From Calothrix sp. PCC 7716 (GTDB lineage: Bacteria; Cyanobacteriota; Cyanobacteriia; Cyanobacteriales; Nostocaceae): a DNA stretch of 64,000 nt. Positions 1 through 7,625 of this stretch are shown here, piece by piece; the stretch's first letter is position 1, and every line of letters begins with the position of its first letter. Made by a program: the position numbers and the translations under genes. Below the pieces are notes generated by a model that saw only the letters and a list, made by a program, of their open reading frames with translations, had not been told where the DNA came from and did not search any database. The stretch spans positions 8,436,580 to 8,500,579 of the forward strand of contig NZ_AP025018.1 in the NCBI RefSeq assembly GCF_019977735.1. Reading direction: 5' to 3'.

Positions 1-1
1 G

Positions 2-472
2 AAAATACCTAGTATTTTTAAGCTTACATTTCCATTTTTATACAAAGTATTACCTTTTCTCCAAGGAATGGGGCCTTTCTCTAGTTATGAAGCTGCTATA
101 GAAAGAGCTAGACAAATGAACCAATATAAAGATTGGACATCTTTACAGCAAGAAGTTTTTCAAGCCAGTATTGAGCAAAAATTAGATGGAACTTGGGGTA
201 GCAAATTTACTATAGCCGCACGCGATGGAATTTTTGAGGAAGTTATGCGCGCTCCTGGTTTTACAACACCCATTGATACACCGTCTTTGTTTATCCAGCC
301 AGAAAAAGGTGTAAATCGTCAAGAATGGCAACTCAAACCCTATAAAACTTACCTAAAAAATTTGCATGTGACAAGAGTACCCGGTAATCATTGGGCATTT
401 TTGACTAAACCGGAAGAGTTTAATCGAACGGTTGAAAAGTTTTTGGGAGAGCAAAAAGACTTATTGACCTAG
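2..472 (+). CDS. Alpha/beta hydrolase, C-terminal part (5' end outside window)
   Basis: The frame is open from base 2, so the gene starts before the window and only about 156 codons are visible. The C-terminal part looks like an alpha/beta hydrolase: a strand reading PSLFIQPEKG would carry the acid region, and VPGNHWAF carries the likely catalytic histidine near the end, followed by a terminal helix. The nucleophile elbow is upstream of the window, so substrate and catalytic competence cannot be judged. The first ATG in the window (68) is internal and should not be taken as the start. The last 12 bases overlap a small ORF on the other strand. Confidence 0.7.
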   Translation, partial: KIPSIFKLTFPFLYKVLPFLQGMGPFSSYEAAIERARQMNQYKDWTSLQQEVFQASIEQKLDGTWGSKFTIAARDGIFEEVMRAPGFTTPIDTPSLFIQPEKGVNRQEWQLKPYKTYLKNLHVTRVPGNHWAFLTKPEEFNRTVEKFLGEQKDLLT

Positions 473-571
473 AAAACCTGTGAGTAAAAGTGGCGCCAGA
501 ATTAGTACGGCTAAGATAACCACCACAGTTACAGGGTCGATGTTGATAATGTTCTTGTCAGGTTGTGGCAT
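461..571 (-). CDS. Small single-pass membrane protein, 36 aa
   Basis: An ORF of 37 codons runs from ATG at 571 to TAA at 461, preceded by an AAGG-type purine stretch about 7 nt upstream. The product has a polar N-terminus (MPQPDKNIINIDP) followed by a continuous hydrophobic segment of about 20 residues ending in TGFLGQ, so it would be a one-helix membrane peptide. It overlaps the 3' end of the convergent hydrolase gene by 12 bases. Many cyanobacterial photosynthetic or NDH complex subunits are this size, but I do not recognise this as any of them. It could be spurious; the clean amphipathic/hydrophobic layout and RBS favour a real gene. Confidence 0.45.
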   Translation of the reverse strand: MPQPDKNIINIDPVTVVVILAVLILAPLLLTGFLGQ

Positions 572-1009
572 ACTACACCTTGTGTTAACTTCATAGTTAA
601 TTTTACATAAAAATATCATTTTGTTTCTAGATGGCTCGCAAATAAACCCGAAATTTTACGGTTGGTGTCAGGCGCCTGTCTGGTGGAATATATAAATATA
701 GGTATACTTACTGGATATTTCAGGGCTGTTTTAAATAGCTAGGATTTACGTAAAGAAACCTGGTTTCTACGCAAAATCGTCATTTTTATTACATGCTATC
801 AACGAAGAAACCAGGTTTCTAGGTTTTCGATTGAATATCTTTTGGTATAAACTATATGACACTTTATAGTGTAAATTTGTCTTGTAAATAAATACAAATA
901 AGTTTTAAATTTTAAGTTGAAATTTTGAGAAGTTTGATATTGAATCTCAAACTCAACATTTACAATCTAAAATTTATTTGGCTTTGGGTGCCAACATAAA
1001 ATAATTACT
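572..1009. other. Intergenic region upstream of PIN-PhoH gene
   Basis: About 440 bp without a convincing gene. It holds the paired palindrome element at 754-820, two GGCGCC-type sites nearby (492, 671) and AT-rich sequence that may contain the promoter of the PIN-PhoH gene. No strong Shine-Dalgarno is visible directly before the ATG at 1010. Confidence 0.6.
754..820. repeat. Paired AGAAACCWGGTTTCT palindrome element
   Basis: Two 15-nt palindromes, AGAAACCTGGTTTCT (754-768) and AGAAACCAGGTTTCT (806-820), are separated by an AT-rich spacer so that their starts are 52 bp apart. A second element with the same palindromes and the same 52-bp period lies at 9850-9916. It lies in the intergenic region 572-1009, which otherwise shows only AT-rich sequence. 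Confidence 0.8.
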
Positions 1010-2329
1010 ATGAAAAAAACCTTTGTCCTTGATACCAACGTTTTGCTACATGACCCGACCGCAATATTACGGTTTCAGGACAATGATGTGGTGTTGCCTA
1101 TTACAGTGATAGAGGAACTTGACCGCTTTAAGAAGCAAGCGGAAATGACGGGACGTAACGCCCGTCAAGTATCACGTTCTTTGGATGCGTTACGGGAACA
1201 AGGTCATTTAATTGATGGAGTCACAATTAATAACAGTGGTACCGTCAAAGTAGCTCTTTGTAGCAGAGAAATACTAAACTCGCTTCCGGTTGAACTCGCA
1301 CACGGCAATGGAGATAACGCAATTCTTGCAGTTGCCTTAGAAATAAAACGGTCAGGAGCATCGCACGTAGTCCTGGTAAGTAAAGATACAAACCTACGTA
1401 TTAAAGCTGATGCAGTTGGATTAGAAGCAGAAGACTACGAAACCGACAAAGTTGATATCGACGAACTTTATACAGGTACAGCAGAGGCACTTGTTGATAC
1501 ATCAGAGGTAGAAGACCTATATAAATTGGGATGTGTGATGCTTGATACCAAGTTTTTCCCAAACCAAGCTGTAACTCTTGTCGATAAATCCAACCCTTCA
1601 CACACAGGTTTGGGGGTAGTTAGCCACGGTAGAATTATTCCTCTAGCTAAAATTTCTAACGGTAGCGTTTCGCGCATTCAACCCCGTAACCGTGAACAAA
1701 AATTTGCTCTTGATTTATTATTGAACGATTCTATACCTTTGGTAACGCTGGTTGGCAAAGCGGGTACCGGAAAAACACTGCTTGCCATTGCCGCAGGACT
1801 ACAAAAAGTTGCTGACGAACGTATTTACACTCGCTTACTTATATCTCGTCCTGTCGTTCCAATGGGAAGAGACATTGGTTTTTTACCAGGAGACATCGAA
1901 GATAAACTTACCCCCTGGATGCAACCCTTGTATGACAACTTTGATTTAATCTTTGGTACACAAGACCCTTCTGGAAAACCCGCACACTGGCGCCGGGGAC
2001 ACGAAGAACTCATCGAGCGTGGTATGCTGCAAATCGAACCATTAACTTATATTCGTGGTAGAACCATACCCAAACAGTTCTTGGTTGTTGATGAAGCGCA
2101 AAATTTAACACCCCACGAGGTAAAAACTATCCTCACACGCGCAGGGGAAGGTACAAAAATAATATTAACAGGAGACCCAGACCAAATAGATAATCCATAT
2201 GTTGACGCAGCAAGCAACGGTCTAACTTATGTAGTAGAACGTTTCAAAGAAGAACCCCTAGCAGGTCATATCACCCTAGGCAAAGGAGAACGCTCTAACT
2301 TGGCAGAACGAGCAGCATTATTGCTTTAA
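1010..2329 (+). CDS. PIN domain-PhoH family ATPase
   Basis: The 439-residue product is a two-domain protein. Residues 1-130 form a PIN ribonuclease domain, beginning with the acidic motif LDTNVLLHD. The C-terminal half is a PhoH-type P-loop ATPase with Walker A GKAGTGKT at residues 249-256 and Walker B VVDEAQNL about residue 360. Length and order match the PIN-PhoH (YlaK-like) family, thought to act in RNA turnover as an ATP-driven helicase/nuclease in the cytoplasm. The specific RNA substrate cannot be inferred. The gene is followed directly by a tandem heptamer repeat array. The start ATG at 1010 gives the usual N-terminus of the family. Confidence 0.92.
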   Translation: MKKTFVLDTNVLLHDPTAILRFQDNDVVLPITVIEELDRFKKQAEMTGRNARQVSRSLDALREQGHLIDGVTINNSGTVKVALCSREILNSLPVELAHGNGDNAILAVALEIKRSGASHVVLVSKDTNLRIKADAVGLEAEDYETDKVDIDELYTGTAEALVDTSEVEDLYKLGCVMLDTKFFPNQAVTLVDKSNPSHTGLGVVSHGRIIPLAKISNGSVSRIQPRNREQKFALDLLLNDSIPLVTLVGKAGTGKTLLAIAAGLQKVADERIYTRLLISRPVVPMGRDIGFLPGDIEDKLTPWMQPLYDNFDLIFGTQDPSGKPAHWRRGHEELIERGMLQIEPLTYIRGRTIPKQFLVVDEAQNLTPHEVKTILTRAGEGTKIILTGDPDQIDNPYVDAASNGLTYVVERFKEEPLAGHITLGKGERSNLAERAALLL

Positions 2330-2330
2330 G

Positions 2331-2418
2331 AGTGTAGAGTGCTGAGTGCTGAGTGCTGAGTGCTGAGTGTGAAGTGCTGAGTGCTGAGTGCTGAGTGCTG
2401 AGTGTGAAGTGCTGAGTA
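2331..2418. repeat. Short tandem repeat array (GAGTGCT)n
   Basis: About eleven copies of the heptamer GAGTGCT, twice interrupted by GTGAA, directly follow the stop codon of the PIN-PhoH gene. This is a typical cyanobacterial short tandemly repeated repetitive (STRR) sequence; other copies are at 6699-6777, 30528-30558 and 36552-36616. Confidence 0.85.
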
Positions 2419-2423
2419 TTATT

Positions 2424-2458
2424 TGTCATTCTGAACGTAGTGAAGAATCTCAAGATTT
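2424..2458. repeat. TGTCATTCTGARCG-type dispersed repeat, single copy
   Basis: The sequence TTGTCATTCTGAACGTAGTG followed by AAGAATCTCAAG matches the unit found as a 34-bp tandem array at 27738-27986 and as an inverted pair at 61272-61362. It lies between the STRR array and the next gene. Confidence 0.7.
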
Positions 2459-2492
2459 AATTTTCTCAATAATCTAAAATCCAAAATCTAAA

Positions 2493-2849
2493 ATGAGTAT
2501 AGAAGTTTACGGTATTCCTAATTGTGGCACCTGCAAAAAAGCTTTGCAGTGGCTACAAACTAATGAGATAGAGTACGAATTTATTAATACTAAAGAAAGC
2601 CCTCCTGCACGGCAATTAATTGAATCTTGGGTAAAGAGTTTAGGTTCGCTACCAATGCGGAATACTTCCGGTCAATCTTACCGTGCATTAGGTGAAGAAA
2701 GAAAAACTTGGAGCGATGAACAATGGATTGAAGCTTTTGCTCAAGACACTATGCTACTAAAGCGTCCTTTATTTGTAAAAGAAGAAACAGCAGTTATGGT
2801 TGGGTTTAAAGGTACAAATGAAGAAATACGCGAAAAATTGGGGATTTAG
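2493..2849 (+). CDS. Spx/MgsR- or ArsC-family thioredoxin-fold protein
   Basis: A 118-residue protein of the arsenate reductase/Spx superfamily. The N-terminal signature PNCGTCKKAL contains the CxxC pair at about residues 11-14. The C-terminal half has the typical RPLF segment followed by GFKGTNEEI. The family contains both glutaredoxin-coupled reductases and RNA polymerase-binding regulators; the sequence alone does not decide between them, and arsenate reductase activity should not be assumed. The ATG at 2493 is immediately preceded by A-rich short repeats (TCTAAAATCC units) and has no visible Shine-Dalgarno. Confidence 0.85.
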   Translation: MSIEVYGIPNCGTCKKALQWLQTNEIEYEFINTKESPPARQLIESWVKSLGSLPMRNTSGQSYRALGEERKTWSDEQWIEAFAQDTMLLKRPLFVKEETAVMVGFKGTNEEIREKLGI

Positions 2850-2929
2850 ATACTGAGTATACTAAATACATGTATACTACATCCGAGATGTGACAGAATC
2901 ACTATAGTGTTGTAATTCATCCAGATTCG

Positions 2930-3343
2930 ATGTCTTCAAGTAATCAAACTCTCGATTTTGCAATCCAACGCTTGCGGGAAGTACGTCGCTTACTGCTGCG
3001 TTTGCACAAAGCGCTTTTAGATTCGGAACGTACCTTATATGAGCAAATATACGGACATATCCAGTCGAGTAATGAGTTCCTTGGGCTAGTTATAAACCAT
3101 GAGTGGTTTAACTGGCTACATGGAATTTCGCAGCTAATCGTCCGAATGGATGAAGTGTTGTTTTCAAAACAGCCTGTAGCAATTGAACAGCCTAATGAGT
3201 TATTGGAGCAAGCTCGAACGTTACTCCAACCTAATAATGAAGGTACACCTTTAGAGCAGCGATACTTTCACGCAATTCAACGCGACCCTAATATTGCTTT
3301 GATGCACGCTGAATTAGCACAGATGCTTAGTGTTGAGCGTTAA
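2930..3343 (+). CDS. Conserved hypothetical cytosolic protein, 137 aa
   Basis: The product has no signal peptide or membrane segment and is predicted to be mostly helical: an N-terminal stretch with many Arg/Leu (QRLREVRRLLLRLHKALL), a central WFNWLHGIS segment and a C-terminal helix. I do not recognise a named domain, though small soluble proteins of this layout occur in many cyanobacteria. It stands alone between the Spx-like gene and a convergent glycosidase gene whose end is 25 bp downstream. Function unknown. Confidence 0.7.
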   Translation: MSSSNQTLDFAIQRLREVRRLLLRLHKALLDSERTLYEQIYGHIQSSNEFLGLVINHEWFNWLHGISQLIVRMDEVLFSKQPVAIEQPNELLEQARTLLQPNNEGTPLEQRYFHAIQRDPNIALMHAELAQMLSVER

Positions 3344-3367
3344 TATTTGTTGGAAGTGCGTGGGTGG

Positions 3368-4276
3368 TTATTTTTGGGTGGGGTTGGCATAAAATCCCAG
3401 GTGGTTGGCAACTGGACGAGCTACCATTGGCAGTTTTGTATGAATTGGTGCGTTAAGAAGTTTGGCGCCATTGGGGGTAGATATTGCTAAGGTTGTTGAA
3501 CCTCCTCCGTCAAGGTTTAGTGCTGTATAGGCGCCTAATTCTGTTATAAATTTAGTCAATTCGGTTTTGGTCAGTCCTTCACTATATAAAGGTTGCTTAC
3601 CATCTACTAAAACTAGCCATAATTTATTACCCTGTTTGTCAACTGAGATAGCAACGCGCGGGTAAGGTTTGTCTTTATCATCAGTATTAAGTTGAATTTT
3701 ACCCCGTTGTAACAAAATTTCGGCGCCTGCTATTCCATGAACTGTACCCGCAGGACATTTTTCACCACCAGGAATTTGGGCTTTGTTGTTTGCTGCAAAA
3801 CACAATACATTCCACTTTCGCTCTACTGACGAATAGGTATTGCTATTTGATATAAGTTGTCCTAATACATTTGCCGTATCATTTGTCTGTGGATAATAAT
3901 CCCAAGGTGTAGCTTCGCGAAAAGGATAAAAGTAACTGCCGTTAATAGCTAGCTGTAGTTTAAACTCATTAACGAATTCAGGTATAGTTTTGGCTATAGT
4001 TTCTGTATCTGTTTTTAAAACACTTGCACCTGGAGTTACAAATGGCTTGACTCCAGGCGCCGTTAAGTCAATGCTAACAATGTGTATCAAAACAGGACGT
4101 GGTGTAACGCGGGTTATACGTTGATAAATAATGCCTTGAAATAATTCACGCTGCTCTGCTGTGCGAGGTGGACGTATAAAATGTAACCATCCATATAGTA
4201 TTAATGGAAAACCCAGTATAATCGTCCCTATTATCAAGGCAATATTTTGCTTACGAATTTTGACTTGATGCTGCAT
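3368..4276 (-). CDS. Phosphodiester glycosidase family protein (NAGPA/DUF2233-like)
   Basis: A 302-residue protein with one N-terminal hydrophobic segment (about residues 13-33), so it is anchored in or exported across the cytoplasmic membrane. The rest matches the phosphodiester glycosidase fold: AINGSYFYPF near the middle, and the hallmark NLDGGGSTTLAI near the C-terminus. Family members remove N-acetylglucosamine from phosphodiesters, and bacterial versions probably act on exopolymers or the cell envelope. The substrate here is unknown. It converges with the preceding small gene and diverges from the pentapeptide gene, whose start is only 27 bp away, so the two promoters must overlap. Confidence 0.85.
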   Translation of the reverse strand: MQHQVKIRKQNIALIIGTIILGFPLILYGWLHFIRPPRTAEQRELFQGIIYQRITRVTPRPVLIHIVSIDLTAPGVKPFVTPGASVLKTDTETIAKTIPEFVNEFKLQLAINGSYFYPFREATPWDYYPQTNDTANVLGQLISNSNTYSSVERKWNVLCFAANNKAQIPGGEKCPAGTVHGIAGAEILLQRGKIQLNTDDKDKPYPRVAISVDKQGNKLWLVLVDGKQPLYSEGLTKTELTKFITELGAYTALNLDGGGSTTLAISTPNGAKLLNAPIHTKLPMVARPVANHLGFYANPTQK

Positions 4277-4303
4277 CGCTGGTTTTAGTTCCGAAAATCA
4301 AAT

Positions 4304-5110
4304 ATGGATTCTTCCCACCTTAACTTTTCAAATCAAAATTTGCAAAATCGCTCGTTTAAAGGACTCAATTTGAATGGCGCCAACTTTAGTAGTGCGGATA
4401 TTCGCGGATGTGATTTTAGTAACGCACAGTTAAAAGATGCTAATTTTACAGGAGCCAAGATTGGTCAATTGCCAAGAGTTTTTGTTTTTGTGCTAACGAT
4501 TGCGTGTGTAGTAGCTATTATTACGTTTAAAGCAGTTAGTGAAATGTCGTTTGGTGTACTTGGACGCACTCCTGAAGAGTCAGCCTGGTCTTACAGTGTA
4601 GCTTTGTTTGTTAGTTTGGGTATAGCGGGGTTGTGTGCTAGTTTTAGCGGTATTACTAAGCAAAATTCTATTTTCCACCGTTTGACTACAATTATATCTG
4701 GCGCCGCTTCTGGAGCTTTACTTGGGTTTTACTATGGTGGTAGTAGTCAAGATAATAATCCTCAAATTGCCGTGATATCGGCAGTTGTAGCATCGTTGCT
4801 TATGGCATTTGTATGCTTTAAATTTAAAACTGGGTTTGTACGGGTTGTGGTTGCGGTTACTGGTTGTATTACAAATTATGGGTTTGCTTTTTTACTTAGT
4901 AGTTTGGCATTTGCCTTTTTAAATATTCCGAATATTTTATTAGGAAGTATTTTTATATGTCTGACTTTAATTGCTACTGTATTAACTATGCTTTGTTTAC
5001 TACAGGCAGTTAAAGAAATTACTAGTGTTGGTGTCACATCATTCAAAGGCGCCGATTTATCTAATGCTAAATTTGATGGGTCTACTTTGCAACGGATACA
5101 ACGGATGTAA
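4304..5110 (+). CDS. Pentapeptide-repeat membrane protein
   Basis: The 268-residue product begins with about eight pentapeptide units (A(N/D)LXX type, residues 5-50), then has five or six hydrophobic segments between about residues 55 and 240, then a short second pentapeptide stretch. Such split pentapeptide/membrane proteins are common in filamentous cyanobacteria; the role is unknown. The last codons (LQRIQRM) and the stop codon are made by the dispersed ACGGAT repeat at 5089-5117, so the native C-terminus was probably altered by repeat insertion. It is divergent from the glycosidase gene with a 27-bp gap. Confidence 0.8.
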   Translation: MDSSHLNFSNQNLQNRSFKGLNLNGANFSSADIRGCDFSNAQLKDANFTGAKIGQLPRVFVFVLTIACVVAIITFKAVSEMSFGVLGRTPEESAWSYSVALFVSLGIAGLCASFSGITKQNSIFHRLTTIISGAASGALLGFYYGGSSQDNNPQIAVISAVVASLLMAFVCFKFKTGFVRVVVAVTGCITNYGFAFLLSSLAFAFLNIPNILLGSIFICLTLIATVLTMLCLLQAVKEITSVGVTSFKGADLSNAKFDGSTLQRIQRM

Positions 5111-5117
5111 CGGATGA
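5089..5117. repeat. CAACGGATGTAACGGAT dispersed repeat
   Basis: Three ACGGAT units overlap the end of the pentapeptide gene and contain its TAA stop. Related copies are at 11421-11439, 30591-30625, 42881-42910 and, as an inverted pair, 50083-50154. Confidence 0.75.
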
Positions 5118-5160
5118 GTTATTTGTCACGTTGCAATGTTTTCAAATTTTATGTAGTATG

Positions 5161-5403
5161 GTTGTAACTCGTGGAAGAGGAAAGACCCCTCTGAGAGGTT
5201 TACTTGAACGGGAAATGTTAATTAAGATGATTAGCATTGGCGATTAGTAGGGTAAAACGTATGTGCAACGAGACTGCAACAAAGTGTCATGTTCGCTGTG
5301 TGCTGACTTGAAGTTAACAGTGCGCGGGATGTGGAAGCTGGATGGTACCGCCGTTAATACGGTTCCAGCGAGTAAAACTTAACCCATATAAGGGTTTTTT
5401 GTC
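5161..5403 (+). promoter_or_regulatory. T-box-like riboswitch leader of aspartyl-tRNA synthetase gene
   Basis: About 240 nt of non-coding leader end in a hairpin with T-box antiterminator geometry. Helix A1 is GCTGGA (5337-5342) with TCCAGC (5364-5369). The 5'-side seven-base bulge is TGGTACC (5343-5349), matching the conserved UGGNACC that binds the tRNA NCCA end. Helix A2 is GCCG (5350-5353) with CGGT (5360-5363), and nothing is unpaired on the 3' side. A second hairpin, AACCC (5381-5385) with GGGTT (5392-5396) and a T-run, ends just before the ATG and would cover the only candidate Shine-Dalgarno, AAGGG at 5390-5394. Upstream, 5161-5172 can pair with 5268-5280 as a base helix and 5185-5188 with 5250-5253, giving a stem I-like domain; an AAC (Asn) triplet lies at 5256-5258 on its 3' side. 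The usual stem I motifs (AGTA loop, GNUG) are not convincing. The T-box assignment rests on the antiterminator, the terminator and the downstream gene. Confidence 0.6.
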
Positions 5404-6699
5404 ATGGTACTTTGCTCAAAAAGATTTATTGCAACGCTAGTAGCATCGTTAACTGAAGAAGTTGTTATTTGTGGATGGATACTGCATCTGCGAGAACTTG
5501 CTCGTACTACATTTATTGTCGTCAAGGATTGTAGTGGTCAAGTGCAATGTGTTGTAGCTTCTGAGTTCGTGCGAGAATTGAAGCTCAAACTCGATGAACC
5601 TGTGGAAATAAGAGGTAAAATCAAACCCGATAAACGAGCTAAACTTGGTTTTGAAGTAGAAGTTATTGAGATTAATGTTCTTAATCAAGTATCTGTACTG
5701 CCTTTTAATTCCAGTTCAGATATTTCTGATATTGGTATCGAAACTATCTTGGCTTACCGTCCTTTGTCGTTGCGTCATAGTGATATAGGTGATATTTTTC
5801 GGATACAAGCAGCTATTTTGCAATACTTTCGGCAATTTTTAGGCGCCAGATATTTTACGGAAATAGTCACATCTAAGATAGTATCTAGTGGAACTGAGGG
5901 TGGGACTAATTTGTTTGAAATCAAATATTTTGAACGCGCGGCATATCTTGCCCAAAGTCCGCAGTTTTACAAAGAGTATGGAGTTTCAGGTTTAGAAAGA
6001 GTATTTGAGACTGGTTACGTTTATCGTGCAGAACCTCACGCTAGTAGTAGGCACTTAACCGAATATTACTCTTTAGATTTGGAAATGGGGTTTATTAACA
6101 GTGCTGAAGAAATAATTGAGTTAGAACGAGAGCTACTAACATTTATTTTTGAGCAGTTGAACCAAAACTTTCCAAGTCAACTTAAACATTACAGAACAAA
6201 ATTACTTCCCTCAATGTTGAATGTACCCACTTGGGAATTTAGAGAATGTTTAGAACGACTCAATTATCACTTTGGTCGTAACGACCTTATTGACGACCTA
6301 GACCCAGAAGCAGAACGTCAACTTTGTCAGCTAGCGGAAGCCGAAACAGGAGTACCAGCGCTGTTCGTAATTGGTTTTCCTTTATCTGCAAGACCTTTTT
6401 ACACACACCCACGTGGTAATGAAGGCGCCTCACAAAGTTTTGACTTATTATTTGAAGGCATTGAAATTACAACAGGTGGACAAAGATTACACAAACGCGA
6501 AGATTTAAAACAATCCTTAACAAATCGTAATCTTAACCCCGCTTCATTTGAAAATCATTTACAAATGTTTGAACTAGGAATGCCACCACATGGAGGACTA
6601 GCAATTGGTTTAGAACGTTTAACTTCTCGAATCTTAAATCTACCCAACGTCCGACAAGCATCGCTTTACCCACGCGACAGGTATCGAATCACACCATAA
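5404..6699 (+). CDS. aspS2: Archaeal-type aspartyl-tRNA synthetase (AspS2, probably non-discriminating)
   Basis: A 431-residue class IIb aminoacyl-tRNA synthetase. Residues 15-105 are the OB-fold anticodon-binding domain (VVICGWILHLREL). The catalytic domain has motif 2 around VYRAEPHASSRHL and a motif 3 GLAIGLERL. The C-terminus YPRDRYRITP is of the archaeal/eukaryotic AspRS type; AsnRS enzymes end differently. It is much shorter than the bacterial AspRS (about 590 aa) because it lacks the GAD insertion. Enzymes of this branch often charge both tRNA-Asp and tRNA-Asn. It is probably a second, horizontally acquired synthetase beside the chromosomal AspRS, and its T-box-like leader points the same way. 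Expression is likely controlled by the uncharged tRNA. The start at 5404 has AAGGG nine bases upstream, inside a hairpin. Confidence 0.88.
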   Translation: MVLCSKRFIATLVASLTEEVVICGWILHLRELARTTFIVVKDCSGQVQCVVASEFVRELKLKLDEPVEIRGKIKPDKRAKLGFEVEVIEINVLNQVSVLPFNSSSDISDIGIETILAYRPLSLRHSDIGDIFRIQAAILQYFRQFLGARYFTEIVTSKIVSSGTEGGTNLFEIKYFERAAYLAQSPQFYKEYGVSGLERVFETGYVYRAEPHASSRHLTEYYSLDLEMGFINSAEEIIELERELLTFIFEQLNQNFPSQLKHYRTKLLPSMLNVPTWEFRECLERLNYHFGRNDLIDDLDPEAERQLCQLAEAETGVPALFVIGFPLSARPFYTHPRGNEGASQSFDLLFEGIEITTGGQRLHKREDLKQSLTNRNLNPASFENHLQMFELGMPPHGGLAIGLERLTSRILNLPNVRQASLYPRDRYRITP

Positions 6700-6777
6700 A
6701 AGTGCTGAGTTATGAGTGCTGAGTGCTGAGTATTAATTCCAAACTCAGCACTCAGCACTCAGCACTCAGCACTTTTA
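6699..6777. terminator. Inverted STRR pair, likely bidirectional terminator
   Basis: GAGTGCT heptamers on the left arm face CAGCACTCAG units on the right arm, giving a long hairpin between the convergent aspS2 and lysozyme-like genes. The right arm ends in CACTTTTAACT and the left arm begins directly after the aspS2 stop. Confidence 0.65.
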
Positions 6778-6782
6778 ACTAA

Positions 6783-7490
6783 TTATTGGATATCCTTCAA
6801 AGTTGTATCGTAACCGCTAAACATTTCTAAATAATCTAAAATTGAAGTACCAAATTCATCGCGTGATACTTTACCTTGTAGCAGTAAATTTACCATGTTA
6901 TCTGGGCCGCGTAAGTGCGTAGCGGCGAGAAGACCTGAAAGTGTGATGGTGATAGTTTTTGATTTATTACCATCTTTAAACTTGATGGGTTTATTAAGAT
7001 ACTGATTAATTGATTTGCCTCGCTGTTTGAGTAAAGAGTTTACATCTTGCCAGTAGACAGCAAAAGCTTCTTTGATTGCTGCTTCTTGTACATTAGGGGA
7101 ATTTAAAAATTTGTTTTTACTATTAATACCACGTTTATTAGTCCATGCTCCGCGCCAGTAATTCTTATCGGCGCCATTCCCATAGTAAACTTGTGCCTTG
7201 TAATAACCCAAACGTCTTAATAAAACTTCTGCGAACTGATACTTACCGAGGAAATATAATTGAGGATTTACAAATGTATACGCAGCGGTGCCTGTTCTGC
7301 CTGTTTCACGTTCTCCAAGCGCATTTAACATGTCTTGAAAGCTACCTTTTCTTTTTGAAGCTTTATTTTGTTTTGTATTAACTATTTCAGCCTGTGTATA
7401 TAGATAAGGGTATTTTACATTGACAGTGTTATTTATATCAGTAATTTGACCAGTTAATAACTGCGAGATTAAAAGTAGTGTAAAATACAT
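6783..7490 (-). CDS. Putative exported lysozyme-like protein
   Basis: A 235-residue protein with a short hydrophobic N-terminus (about residues 2-15) that may be a signal peptide or anchor. The body resembles the lysozyme-like domain seen in cyanobacterial cell-wall and repeat proteins: LGERETG (with a candidate catalytic Glu), LYFLGKYQFAEV, and later FLNSPNVQEAAIKEAF. It probably degrades or binds peptidoglycan in the periplasm, but this is an inference from motif pattern only. It shares the inverted STRR terminator with aspS2. Confidence 0.5.
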   Translation of the reverse strand: MYFTLLLISQLLTGQITDINNTVNVKYPYLYTQAEIVNTKQNKASKRKGSFQDMLNALGERETGRTGTAAYTFVNPQLYFLGKYQFAEVLLRRLGYYKAQVYYGNGADKNYWRGAWTNKRGINSKNKFLNSPNVQEAAIKEAFAVYWQDVNSLLKQRGKSINQYLNKPIKFKDGNKSKTITITLSGLLAATHLRGPDNMVNLLLQGKVSRDEFGTSILDYLEMFSGYDTTLKDIQ

Positions 7491-7561
7491 GTGGTTGCTT
7501 AGGTAAATTCAATATCATTTTAAACCTAAGCTATGTTGATATAGATGTGTCATAAATACAT

Positions 7562-7589
7562 GTAGAGACGTTACATGTAACGTCTCTAC
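7562..7589. repeat. 28-nt palindrome GTAGAGACG...CGTCTCTAC
   Basis: A perfect 28-nt palindrome whose outer nine base pairs are identical to those at 12760, 40318, 47180 and 48884; the inner five base pairs here are TTACA/TGTAA. It lies between two genes on the minus strand. Confidence 0.85.
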
Positions 7590-7625
7590 AGGATTTGGAA
7601 CGTAACAGGTGTTGGACGTTAGTGT

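Noticed and set aside
5178-5190. GGAAAGACCCC resembles a piece of 23S rRNA or RNase P RNA
   Set aside because: The match is only about ten bases and the flanking sequence fits neither RNA.
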